Shown in pieces: positions 44,641 through 52,867 of a DNA stretch of 64,000 bases (positions are counted from its first letter, which is position 1; every line of letters begins with the position of its first letter). The stretch lies in NCBI GenBank assembly GCA_029262455.1, contig JAJCZJ010000024.1:97609-161608 (forward strand), written 5' to 3'. The notes below the pieces were generated by a model. That model saw only the letters and a list, made by a program, of their open reading frames with translations. It did no database searches and was not told the DNA's origin. The stretch comes from Deltaproteobacteria bacterium (lineage in GTDB: Bacteria > Desulfobacterota > Binatia > HRBIN30 > CADEER01). The position numbers and the translations under genes are program-made.

Positions 44641-44722
44641 CGGCGCGGGGCACCCATATAAAGACTGAGGTGTTGTGCGTCGGCTGACGGCCTTGCGATC
44701 GCTCGACAAGTCTGGGGAAAGA

Positions 44723-47700
44723 ATGGACAGATGGCTTCATCGAAATAGCCGATCGACCATCATCGGCAATTCCTTGCAACTGCTCCGCCGGCTTCGGCCC
44801 TCCATCTTGGTTTCGGCTATTCTCTTCGGCACCCTCCCCCAGCACGCGACAGGGTTGCCCGAGCCGAGGCTCTTGAAAGACATCGCAGGGGAGCCGGCTA
44901 CCCCTGCCTCCTCGCACCCGGCCGGTCTTCGTTCAATCGACGACGTGGTGTACTTCGCGGCTAGCTCCGCGGCATACGGCCGCGAGCTATGGCGATCCGA
45001 CGGCACGGCCGAGGGAACCGCGCTGCTTAAGGATATCGTCCCCGGAGCGGAGGGCTCCTCGCCGACCGGCACCGTAGAGGCGGGAGGCACCATCTTCTTC
45101 GCCACCGTGATTCCCAGGGGGTTGTGGGTGACCGACGGTACCCCGGCCGGCACCGTGCTCATCAAGGATTTCAGTTCCGGCGACCTGGGTCCCAGATTCC
45201 TCACCGACGTGAACGGGACATTGTTCTTTACCGCAGATGGCGGCTCGGCTGGAGCGGAACTGTGGAAGAGCGACGGAACCCCAGCGGGTACCGTCTTGGT
45301 CAAAGACATCCAACCTGGCCCCGAAGCATCCTCGCCTTCGTGGCTCCTCGACCTCGGCGGCACGCTAGTTTTCAGCGCAGATGACGGCACCCACGGCCGG
45401 GAGCTTTGGCGGAGCGACGGAACCGCCGCCGGCACGACCCTCATCACCGACATCAGGCCCGGTTCATCCGGCTCCAGCCCCAGAGCTCTTTCAGCGGCGC
45501 TCGGGCGTATCTACTTCTCCGCATGGCACGACACGCACGGCCTGGAACCGTGGTCCACCGATGGAACCACGTCCGGGACCGCGCTTCTCAAGGACATCAA
45601 TCCGGGAATCGCCAGCTCTTCGCCGGACGAGTTTCTCGAGGTCGGCGGAACTGTGTTCTTTGCGGCCAACGACGGGGTCACCAACAACGAGTTGTGGAAA
45701 AGCGACGGGACGGAGCTCGGAACCGTGCAGGTTGCCGATATTCGGTCTGGCAGCAGCGGATCGCATCCGTCGGACTTCGCCGCACTGGGCAACGTCCTGC
45801 TATTCTCGGCTTCGAGCGATTCGGGTTACGAGCTCATGAGCAGCGACGGCACCGCCGCCGGCACGGTCCTGGTCAAGGACCTCGTGCCCGGTTCCGGGAG
45901 CTCGCAGCCGAGGGATCTCGTCAACATCGATGGAGTCGTCTACTTCTCAGCCGTCCTTCCGTCCATCAATCGGCGTGAGCTGTGGAGGACTGATGGGACG
46001 GCAGCCGGGACCCTCCCGTTGCGCGCCGGATCCATCGGGCGCCCCACCGACCCGGAGTTCGTGACCGGTATCGACGGCGGTATCTTGTTCGCCGCCGACA
46101 CCCCCTGGGATTTCGGCACCGAGCTGTGGAAGAGCGACGGCACCGGCGCCGGGACAATACTCCTGCGAGACATCCAACCCGGATTGGTAGCGGGCCATTC
46201 CAGTCCGCATCCGCTGCTTGCCGTCGGGAATACGCTCTACTTCGCCGCGAATCGCGTCGTCGTGAGCTCGACAGCCATCAGCGAGGAGCTCTGGACGACC
46301 GACGGCAGCAGCAGCGGCACGGTGCTGCTCAAACACTTCGACTACAGCCCCGGTGGCGGATTGCGGAACCTGCAGTCCTTTACCGCTTTGGGAAACGAGC
46401 TCGTGTTCGTCCTGCGCGACGGAACCAATGAGCAACTCTGGAGAAGCGACGGTACCGTCTCCGGCACGACCTCGCTCCTCAGCTTGTCCTCGTCCCTGCC
46501 TGGCTTTGCGGCCATCTCATACCTTGTCAATGCCAACGGCACGTTGTTCTTCTCGGGCGAGGGCGACCTGTGGAAGAGCGATGGGACGGGCGGGGGGACG
46601 GTGCGGGTTGCGACATTCAACATTGCCAGGAATCTGGAGAACGTCGGCGACACGATTTTCTTTGCCGGTAACGCTGGGAGCTTCGGCACAGAGCTGTGGA
46701 AGAGTGACGGAACGGCAGCTGGGACAGTGCTCGTCAAGAACATTGCCTCCAACAACAGCTCGTCCTCCCCGTCTAAACTGACCGATGTCGACGGCACGTT
46801 GTTCTTCTCCGCGAGCGAGGTGCTGATCGGCAGCGAACTTTGGAAGAGCGACGGGACCGAGCCCGGCACCGTTCTCGTCAAGGACGTGCGACCGGGCAAC
46901 AACGGGTCGGCGCTCGGCAACTTCCTCGCTGTCGACGGCTTGCTCTTCTTCACCGCCAACGATGGCACGACAGGTACGGAGTTGTGGACAAGCGACGGCA
47001 CGAGCGCCGGCACTACCCTGGTTAGCGACCTCGCCCCCGGAAGCGGCGGCTCCTCGCCCAAGGACCTCACCAACGTCGCCGGCACGATTTTCTTCTCGGC
47101 CGACGATGGCATTAGCGGCAACGAGCTGTGGAAGAGCGATGGCACGACGGCCGGTACGGTGCTGGTGAAGGACATTCTGCCCGGTTTTGACGGTTCTGGT
47201 CCAACGGGACTCGTCGATGTCGGCGGCGTACTCTTCTTTGCTGCCGACGACGGCACCAGCGGCACCGAGCTCTGGGCGAGTGACGGCACCACGGCGGGAA
47301 CGATCCGCGTCGGCGACATCCACCCGGGCGGGCTCGGCTCCGCGCCGGAGCACCTGACCAACGCCAATGGAACGTTGTTCTTCTCGGCAAACGACGGACG
47401 AGTGGGGATCGAACCGTGGCTACAGGTCGCCGGCTGTGGCGACGCGGCGTTGAGCATCGGCGAGGTTTGCGACGACGGCAATACAACGGACGGCGACGGC
47501 TGCGACTCGAACTGCCTGCCCACCGGATGCGGCAACGGAGTGGTCACCGGTGGCGAGCAATGCGACGACGGCAACACTCTGTCCGGCGACTGTTGCTCTG
47601 CCACCTGCGACTTCGACACGCTCGGGACGAGCTGTGGCTCGGACGGGGCCAGTTGCACGACCGCCACTTGCGACGGCGCCGGGTCCTGCGACCATGCGCC

Positions 47701-49462
47701 TGCGCCGAGCGGTACGTTCTGTCGCGCCGCCGCCTCCCCATGCGATGCCGAGGACACATGCGACGGGTTGAATCCATACTGCCCGGCCGATGAAGCATTG
47801 CCCGATGGCACGGCGTGCGACACCGGCGATCCCGAATGCGATAACTCCGTGTGCGGCGACGGCGTCTGCCAAGCCGTTTTCGAGCCCGCGGGCACAGCCT
47901 GCAGTCCGGACCAATGGGTGTGCACCATGGACGAGTGCGACGGACAGGGTGTGTGTAACCACGACGAAATCCACTTCGGACTCGAGTGCCGGCCCGCGAC
48001 CGACGCGTGCGATGTCGCGGAGTACTGCAACGGTGTCGATAAGTTCTGTCCGCAGAACGCCCCGGCACCGTTCGGAACGCCGTGCGGCAGCGCCTCCGAT
48101 ACGGAATGCGACAACCCCGACAGCTGCAACGGCGCCTGGACCTGCTTGGACAACCAGGAGCCCCAGGGGACCGCGTGCGGAGATCCAACCGACAGCGAGT
48201 GCGACCACTCCGATTCGTGCTCGGCAGGAGTCTGTGTCGACAACCTCGCCGCGGCCGGCAGCGCGTGCGGGAGCGCTGCCGACACCGATTGCACAGACCC
48301 CGACAGCTGCGACGGAACCGGCACATGCCTGCCGAGGCACGCTGCCGCCAGCACCGCATGTGGCGATCCGGGCGACACCGAGTGCACAGACCCCGACAGC
48401 TGCGACGGAAGCGGCACGTGCATGCCGAGGCACGCTGCCGACGGCAACGCATGTGGCGATCCGGGCGACACAGAGTGCGACAACCCCGACACCTGCGACT
48501 CGGGCAGCTGCCTCGCCAACCCCGAGGTCGCCGGTGCGGCGTGCGCACCCGATGGATTGCCATGCACACTCGAACAGTGTGACGGCAGCGGTGCTTGCAC
48601 ACACCCGGCCGGCCATGCCGGAACCCAGTGCCGCGCCGCCAATGGCGAGTGTGACGTCGCCGAACAGTGCGATGGCGTAAACACAGACTGCCCCGCCGAC
48701 GGATTCGCGACACAGGGCACTCCTTGCGGTAGCACCGACGATACCGACTGCAGCGACCCCGATAGTTGCTCCGACGACGGCACGTGTTTGCTCAACGACA
48801 CCCCCGTCGGAACCGGCTGCGACGATGCCGATGCTTGCACCCAAATCGACCAATGTGCGTCCGGTGTCTGCATCGGCGGCAGCCCGTTGGATTGTGATGA
48901 CGGCACGTTTTGCACCGTCGACTCCTGCGATGCAGCCGAGGGATGCCGCAACGACGGCGATCCAGTGAGCAACTGCAAGATCGCGGAGAAGTCTCTGCTG
49001 CTACTCCGGCAGAACAGCAATCCCGACCGAGACAAGCTGCTCTGGAAGTGGCAACGGGGAGAGATGACGGACATCGGCGAGCTGGGCGACCCAACCTTGT
49101 CGACCAACTACGGGCTGTGCGTCTACGATGCGACCAGTACGCTGATCTCGCATTTGGCTCTACCGGCCGACGCCACCCTCTGGCGGGCGCCCGGGGGTAG
49201 ACTCCTGAAGTACAAGGACTCGACCCTCTCCAACGACGGCGCACAAATGGGACTCATCAAGCCCGGCCCCACCGGCCGCGCCAAGGCGCAGGTCCGGGGC
49301 AAGGGCGCCGACCTCGACGATCCGCCGCTTGGATTGCTCGCCCTGCCGCTCACGGTGCAACTCCGCAACGACGATACGGCTACGTGCTTCCAGAGCAGCT
49401 TCGATCTCGGCGACGTCCTGCGAAACGACGCGGAGATCTTCAAAGCCAAGGCAGCCCCCTAA
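44723..49462 (+). CDS. Giant secreted ELWxSDGT-repeat protein with cysteine-rich region and shared C-terminal module
   Basis: A 1579-residue exported protein. The start at 44723 follows CTGGGGAAAG; the hydrophobic ILVSAILFGTLPQHATG forms the signal. Residues ~60-910 hold 17 copies of ELWKSDGTAAGT-like repeats at ~45-70 residue spacing, each with a VLVKDI-PG strand and an LFFSADDG strand, consistent with a beta-propeller or elongated surface repeat. Residues ~910-1410 are cysteine-rich: DUF4215-type CGNGVVTGGEQCDDGN, then repeated CDGSGTC-type units. The final ~150 residues form the module shared with two other secreted proteins, ending EIFKAKAAP. It is probably a cell-surface adhesin-like protein. 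The region may be under repeat-mediated length variation. Confidence 0.85.
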   Translation: MDRWLHRNSRSTIIGNSLQLLRRLRPSILVSAILFGTLPQHATGLPEPRLLKDIAGEPATPASSHPAGLRSIDDVVYFAASSAAYGRELWRSDGTAEGTALLKDIVPGAEGSSPTGTVEAGGTIFFATVIPRGLWVTDGTPAGTVLIKDFSSGDLGPRFLTDVNGTLFFTADGGSAGAELWKSDGTPAGTVLVKDIQPGPEASSPSWLLDLGGTLVFSADDGTHGRELWRSDGTAAGTTLITDIRPGSSGSSPRALSAALGRIYFSAWHDTHGLEPWSTDGTTSGTALLKDINPGIASSSPDEFLEVGGTVFFAANDGVTNNELWKSDGTELGTVQVADIRSGSSGSHPSDFAALGNVLLFSASSDSGYELMSSDGTAAGTVLVKDLVPGSGSSQPRDLVNIDGVVYFSAVLPSINRRELWRTDGTAAGTLPLRAGSIGRPTDPEFVTGIDGGILFAADTPWDFGTELWKSDGTGAGTILLRDIQPGLVAGHSSPHPLLAVGNTLYFAANRVVVSSTAISEELWTTDGSSSGTVLLKHFDYSPGGGLRNLQSFTALGNELVFVLRDGTNEQLWRSDGTVSGTTSLLSLSSSLPGFAAISYLVNANGTLFFSGEGDLWKSDGTGGGTVRVATFNIARNLENVGDTIFFAGNAGSFGTELWKSDGTAAGTVLVKNIASNNSSSSPSKLTDVDGTLFFSASEVLIGSELWKSDGTEPGTVLVKDVRPGNNGSALGNFLAVDGLLFFTANDGTTGTELWTSDGTSAGTTLVSDLAPGSGGSSPKDLTNVAGTIFFSADDGISGNELWKSDGTTAGTVLVKDILPGFDGSGPTGLVDVGGVLFFAADDGTSGTELWASDGTTAGTIRVGDIHPGGLGSAPEHLTNANGTLFFSANDGRVGIEPWLQVAGCGDAALSIGEVCDDGNTTDGDGCDSNCLPTGCGNGVVTGGEQCDDGNTLSGDCCSATCDFDTLGTSCGSDGASCTTATCDGAGSCDHAPAPSGTFCRAAASPCDAEDTCDGLNPYCPADEALPDGTACDTGDPECDNSVCGDGVCQAVFEPAGTACSPDQWVCTMDECDGQGVCNHDEIHFGLECRPATDACDVAEYCNGVDKFCPQNAPAPFGTPCGSASDTECDNPDSCNGAWTCLDNQEPQGTACGDPTDSECDHSDSCSAGVCVDNLAAAGSACGSAADTDCTDPDSCDGTGTCLPRHAAASTACGDPGDTECTDPDSCDGSGTCMPRHAADGNACGDPGDTECDNPDTCDSGSCLANPEVAGAACAPDGLPCTLEQCDGSGACTHPAGHAGTQCRAANGECDVAEQCDGVNTDCPADGFATQGTPCGSTDDTDCSDPDSCSDDGTCLLNDTPVGTGCDDADACTQIDQCASGVCIGGSPLDCDDGTFCTVDSCDAAEGCRNDGDPVSNCKIAEKSLLLLRQNSNPDRDKLLWKWQRGEMTDIGELGDPTLSTNYGLCVYDATSTLISHLALPADATLWRAPGGRLLKYKDSTLSNDGAQMGLIKPGPTGRAKAQVRGKGADLDDPPLGLLALPLTVQLRNDDTATCFQSSFDLGDVLRNDAEIFKAKAAP

Positions 49463-49732
49463 CCCGCACTATTCGTACACCTCGAGCCACTGCCGTCTAT
49501 GAGGCGGACTGCTGGTCTGGGAGAGTTGGCTGGCTGGAGAGTTGGCTGGTGTCACAAGCCCAAGCCCCCCAGACGCAATCCACCTAAGCGAGGGGTGGAA
49601 AGATGCTTGGTGAATAGAGTACAGAAACCCATCGATGTCGCCTTTGTTGGCGGAAGGCTTTCGTCGAGGCTGGCGCGACTAACGTGATTGACATGATTCC
49701 TTCTGGACTGAGGCAGCGAGCTTGGGGGTAAG
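49463..49732. other. Intergenic gap with a short direct repeat
   Basis: No gene is supported. GAGAGTTGGCTGG occurs twice in direct orientation near 49520-49550. The right end carries GGGGGTAAG, the ribosome site of the next gene. Nothing else is recognised. Confidence 0.5.
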
Positions 49733-50983
49733 ATGGGCAGACAGATGATTGTCGCGATCGCCGGTAGTGGACTGAAATTGAAGAGACTGTTTCGTGCTAT
49801 CTCCGCGTTCGCGTCGATACTCATACTCGGCGAGTTCTCGGCATCAGCCGATCACGCGAGTTTCCATTATGCGGCGGACCGTTTCGAACTCGATGGCAAC
49901 GTCGCAGGCCCCTTCGATGGCACGCCCGATGTTGTCGATGAGTTCGACAATTCAACGTTCTCGCCCGACTGGTCCGTGTCGTTCGGCACTGCGTCCGAGT
50001 CCGGCGGCCTCGCACACCTTCAGAATCCCGGTGTCCACGCGCCATTCGCAGTTCCTGGAATCGTTGTGGAGCGGAGCGACATCAGCTCAACGACTCACCT
50101 CGCTGACGGAAGCGGCAACTTCTCCATAACGGCGATCTTCCCAATGACGACCCTGCAAGATGATCACAATATCACGGTGACGCTAGGCGGAAACGAGTCG
50201 ATGGCTGCTGGGATCGTCAACGCCGGTCCGAACCAGGGTTTTCCGGCTGGGCCGGCCGGCTATCACCTGGTTCAATTCTACGTAACAGCACCACCCTTCA
50301 CGCCCAGCGCCGAGCTTCTGAGCTTACCGATTTTGGAGTCCGACATAACGGGTGACCTTTTCTTTCGTCTTAGTTTCGACGACAGCACAAATCTCGTCAC
50401 CTCAGAGTATAGTCTTGATGGAGGCTCCTCCTTCATGGCGCCGTTTGCGCCGCACACATTTTTCGACTTCCTATCGTCAACTTTCATGGGGATCCACGCG
50501 TCCGAAGTGCTCCCACCCCCGACTGCAACTCCGACCCCGAGCGCCACGAGTACAGCTTCGGAAACGCCGACAGCTACTGCCACTGCGACTGCAACTCCGA
50601 CATTTTGCGTCGGCTTGGATGTGGATGAGAACGGTATCGTTCAGGGAAGCACCGACGGCGTCTATATCTTTCGGCGCTTGATCGGGCTCGGCTTCATCGT
50701 CCCGACGGCCTTTCGCGCGCTCGACGACAGTATTCTCGATGACGTTTCGATCGTGGCGAACATCGATGCCTTGGGAGCAGGCCTGGACGTCGATGTGAGC
50801 GGCGCGGCGAACGGCGCTACCGACGGCGTTTACGTCTTCCGTCATCTCTTGGGTCTCCAATTCGTGGTTCCCACGCTGTTTCGAGCGCTCGACTCGGGTA
50901 TCCCCACCGACGAGATGGTTGCAGCGAACATCGATGCGTTGTGCGGGGGGGGGGGGGCTCTTGATCGATCGTTGGTCATTTGA
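49733..50983 (+). CDS. Secreted protein with dockerin-like tandem C-terminus and a G13 tract
   Basis: A 416-residue exported protein; the signal includes ISAFASILILGEFSASA. Residues ~50-265 are beta-rich with a jelly-roll/LamG-like feel (FDNSTFSPDWSVSFGTASES, YHLVQFYVTAPPF, FFRLSFDDSTNLVTSEYSLD). A TPTPSATSTASETPT linker (about 268-292) follows. The last 120 residues are two dockerin-like units (LDVDENGIVQGSTDGVYIFR and LDVDVSGAANGATDGVYVFR) as in the protein at 17328-19397. Directly after the ANIDALC end, a run of 13 G (50945-50957) encodes GGGG and shifts the frame into a 9-residue tail. The start is after GGGGGTAAG. It is probably a secreted binding protein. Confidence 0.8.
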   Translation: MGRQMIVAIAGSGLKLKRLFRAISAFASILILGEFSASADHASFHYAADRFELDGNVAGPFDGTPDVVDEFDNSTFSPDWSVSFGTASESGGLAHLQNPGVHAPFAVPGIVVERSDISSTTHLADGSGNFSITAIFPMTTLQDDHNITVTLGGNESMAAGIVNAGPNQGFPAGPAGYHLVQFYVTAPPFTPSAELLSLPILESDITGDLFFRLSFDDSTNLVTSEYSLDGGSSFMAPFAPHTFFDFLSSTFMGIHASEVLPPPTATPTPSATSTASETPTATATATATPTFCVGLDVDENGIVQGSTDGVYIFRRLIGLGFIVPTAFRALDDSILDDVSIVANIDALGAGLDVDVSGAANGATDGVYVFRHLLGLQFVVPTLFRALDSGIPTDEMVAANIDALCGGGGALDRSLVI

Positions 50984-51337
50984 TCTCTGGGTCATTTGAT
51001 TTGGGGTCGGGGGCGTCCGAGGCTGGATCACGACGGCTAGAGCCGCGACCAGAAAGCCCTCTGCCCCAATGACGATGAGGCCATTCGGTGCGGAGCGTCT
51101 GTCCCGAGCTGTCCGCCTTTTGTCCGTGAACTGACGCCACCTGCGCCTACTGAGTCCAAATAACGATGGCGAAAACCCAGGGAAGCTCTGGCGTAACCTG
51201 CGTCGCGTATTCTAGAGAAGGTTGTTGCCGACGAAGATCGAACACAGTTGACGCAGCCACGCTGGAGGGACTAGCGTCCAATGATTGCGGATGCCGTTCT
51301 TGTCATCGCTTGGGTGTCCCGACAGCGGAGGGTTCAG
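50984..51337. other. Intergenic stretch with similarity to the edge of the tRNA island
   Basis: No gene is supported. A block at about 51113-51190 resembles the sequence just before the distal att copy (about 43811-43905): GTCCGC-TTTTGTCCG-GAAC, then CCTACTGAG-CCAA, then GGCGAAAAC/GTCGGAAAAC. The last 30 bp carry GGAGGGTTCAG, the ribosome site of the next gene. Confidence 0.5.
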
Positions 51338-51973
51338 ATGCTTCATCGCAGGGCTGAGTTGCTTCGGTCGGTTTCACTTCCCATCGCTATCGTCGTCTCG
51401 ATAGCGCTCGCTGTGCCGACTACGGTCGCTGCGAGCAAGTGCGCTTCTCTGAAGTACAAGGCTGTCGGCGCGGCTGCGTTGAGGCGGGCGAAGTGCAAAG
51501 CCAAGGCTGTTCGCAGGGGTGAAGCGGTCGACCCGCTTTGTTTAGCCAAGGCCGATGCCAAGTTGGCGGCGCTCTTCACGAGAGCCGAACGCCACGGCGA
51601 CTGCCTCACGACCGACGATGAAGCTGACTTGCGCATGATCGCCGATACGTTCATCAGCCAGGCAATGAGCGCGCTCGAGCCACCTCCACCCGCTGTGGCG
51701 TGTTGCGCAATCGGCGGGGGGCTCTGCATCCTGGCCCCAATCAGTGTCATTCAGAACTGTATCGACGTCGGAGGTACGCCCGGAGCACCCGGCGACGTCT
51801 GCGATGCCGGCACCGGGACCTGCCAGCCGCCACCCAGCACCCTCGGCCCGTGTTGCGAAGCTGGGACTTGCTACTCGGGGCCGGGAGTGGATAGCGCGGG
51901 TTGTTTCGAATTGGTCGGTACTTTCTTTCCCAGCTCTTTCTGTCTGGCCGATCAAAGTTGTTCGGCTCCGTAG
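51338..51973 (+). CDS. Secreted cysteine-bearing protein with K/C-rich helical domain
   Basis: A 211-residue exported protein; the signal includes LPIAIVVSIALAVPTTVAAS. Residues ~33-110 form a helical region with spaced Cys and many Lys (SKCASLKYKAVGAAALRRAK, then CLAKADAKLAALFTRAER), ending DCLTTDDEADLRMIADTF. This type of region also appears at the N-terminus of the DUF1800 protein here. The C-terminal 90 residues are rich in CC and C pairs (AVACCAIGGGLC, GPCCEAGTCYSG). The start is set by GCGGAGGGTTCAG. It is probably an envelope or extracellular protein of unknown role. Confidence 0.72.
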   Translation: MLHRRAELLRSVSLPIAIVVSIALAVPTTVAASKCASLKYKAVGAAALRRAKCKAKAVRRGEAVDPLCLAKADAKLAALFTRAERHGDCLTTDDEADLRMIADTFISQAMSALEPPPPAVACCAIGGGLCILAPISVIQNCIDVGGTPGAPGDVCDAGTGTCQPPPSTLGPCCEAGTCYSGPGVDSAGCFELVGTFFPSSFCLADQSCSAP

Positions 51974-52295
51974 GTCTTGAAATCTCTAATCATCTTTTTT
52001 GCGATTCTCCCGCCCCGCGGAATTTCAGATTTCAGATTTCAAATCTCAAATTTCAGGGGGTTCAACGTCATCCCTTCTTGAGATCTCAGATCTTCTTATT
52101 GAGATTCTTCGCGATACGGAATGCCCATCGGGCGCGAGGATCTACAGGTACTTCGTGCGGCGAAGAGCCGTTCTGAGATCATCCGGCACAGCGTCTCGCA
52201 ATCCGCGGGGCGATAAATCGTCCCGCTAGCAAAAAACGCAATCCGCTGGCCGTCACTATTGGGCTATTCTCTCGGTCAGAGTCCGGGAGTTCTCG
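51974..52295. other. Intergenic stretch with AT-rich repeat
   Basis: No gene is supported. An AT-rich run of TTTCAGATTTCAGATTTCAA-type repeats lies at about 52021-52056, then GAGATCTC palindromic pieces near 52080-52110. This composition stands out in GC-rich DNA. The response-regulator palindrome begins at 52296. Confidence 0.55.
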
Positions 52296-52325
52296 CATTG
52301 CGACCTCCCGGGGGAGGTCGCAATG
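52296..52325 (+). promoter_or_regulatory. Perfect palindrome covering the ribosome site and start codon
   Basis: CATTGCGACCTCCC (52296-52309) and GGGAGGTCGCAATG (52312-52325) are exact inverses around a 2-bp GG spacer. The right arm contains GGGAGGTCGCA, the Shine-Dalgarno, and the ATG start (52323-52325) of the response regulator. In mRNA the hairpin would bury both; in DNA it is a 30-bp operator-like palindrome. Confidence 0.7.
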
Positions 52326-52733
52326 AGCGAGCGAAAGCATCGAATCCTGGTCGTCGAAGATCAACCGGAAATCCGGCAGATCCTCGATTTCTCGCTGTCG
52401 CGCGGCGGCTACGATGTCGAGGTCGCGTTCAGCGCGCCCCAGGGCCTGCGCAAGATCGAAAACTCCCACTTCGACCTGATCCTCACCGATCTGTCGATGC
52501 CGGGGATGGACGGCACCGAGCTCATCGAACAGGTCCGGGCGAACCCGGAGAAAAAGCACATCCCGATCGTAGCGGTCACCGCCCACAACTGGGGCACAAT
52601 AGCCCAAGAGGCTGTCCGAGTAGGCTGCGACGGCTTCATTCTAAAGCCGGTCGTCGGCAAGCAATTGCTGCGCGAGGTCGAGAAGTACCTACGCGGCTGG
52701 CGCGGCGAAGAACACCTCAACGAAAGCAGATAA
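52323..52733 (+). CDS. Single-domain response regulator
   Basis: A 136-residue CheY-like receiver with no output domain. ILVVEDQPEIRQILDF gives the acidic pocket (Glu-Asp), DLILTDLSMPGMDGTELI the phospho-acceptor Asp near residue 55, VAVTAHN the Thr/Ser switch position, and GFILKPVVGKQL the conserved Lys. It may accept phosphate from a hybrid-less kinase such as that at 11155 or serve as a phosphorelay intermediate; the pairing is inference. The ATG lies inside the 30-bp palindrome, which points to translational or transcriptional control at its start. The C-terminus (LRGWRGEEHLNESR) is short and charged. Confidence 0.9.
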   Translation: MSERKHRILVVEDQPEIRQILDFSLSRGGYDVEVAFSAPQGLRKIENSHFDLILTDLSMPGMDGTELIEQVRANPEKKHIPIVAVTAHNWGTIAQEAVRVGCDGFILKPVVGKQLLREVEKYLRGWRGEEHLNESR

Positions 52734-52867
52734 GGGACCAGGGCCGAGTTCCCAACCTGAAACTGCTTCCGCGCAACTCGGCCGGGTCCGCCGCACGCCC
52801 CCTGCCTTCCCACTGTTCGTCAACGGACTGCTAGTCGCAGCCGCACGCGATCTCGAGTTCACGGGAA

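Noticed and set aside
46342..49107. A 921-residue open frame antisense to the giant repeat protein
   Set aside because: It is the reverse reading of GC-rich ELWxSDGT and cysteine repeats, giving a low-complexity S/P/H-rich peptide with no domain. The plus-strand gene has a signal peptide, known repeats and a ribosome site.
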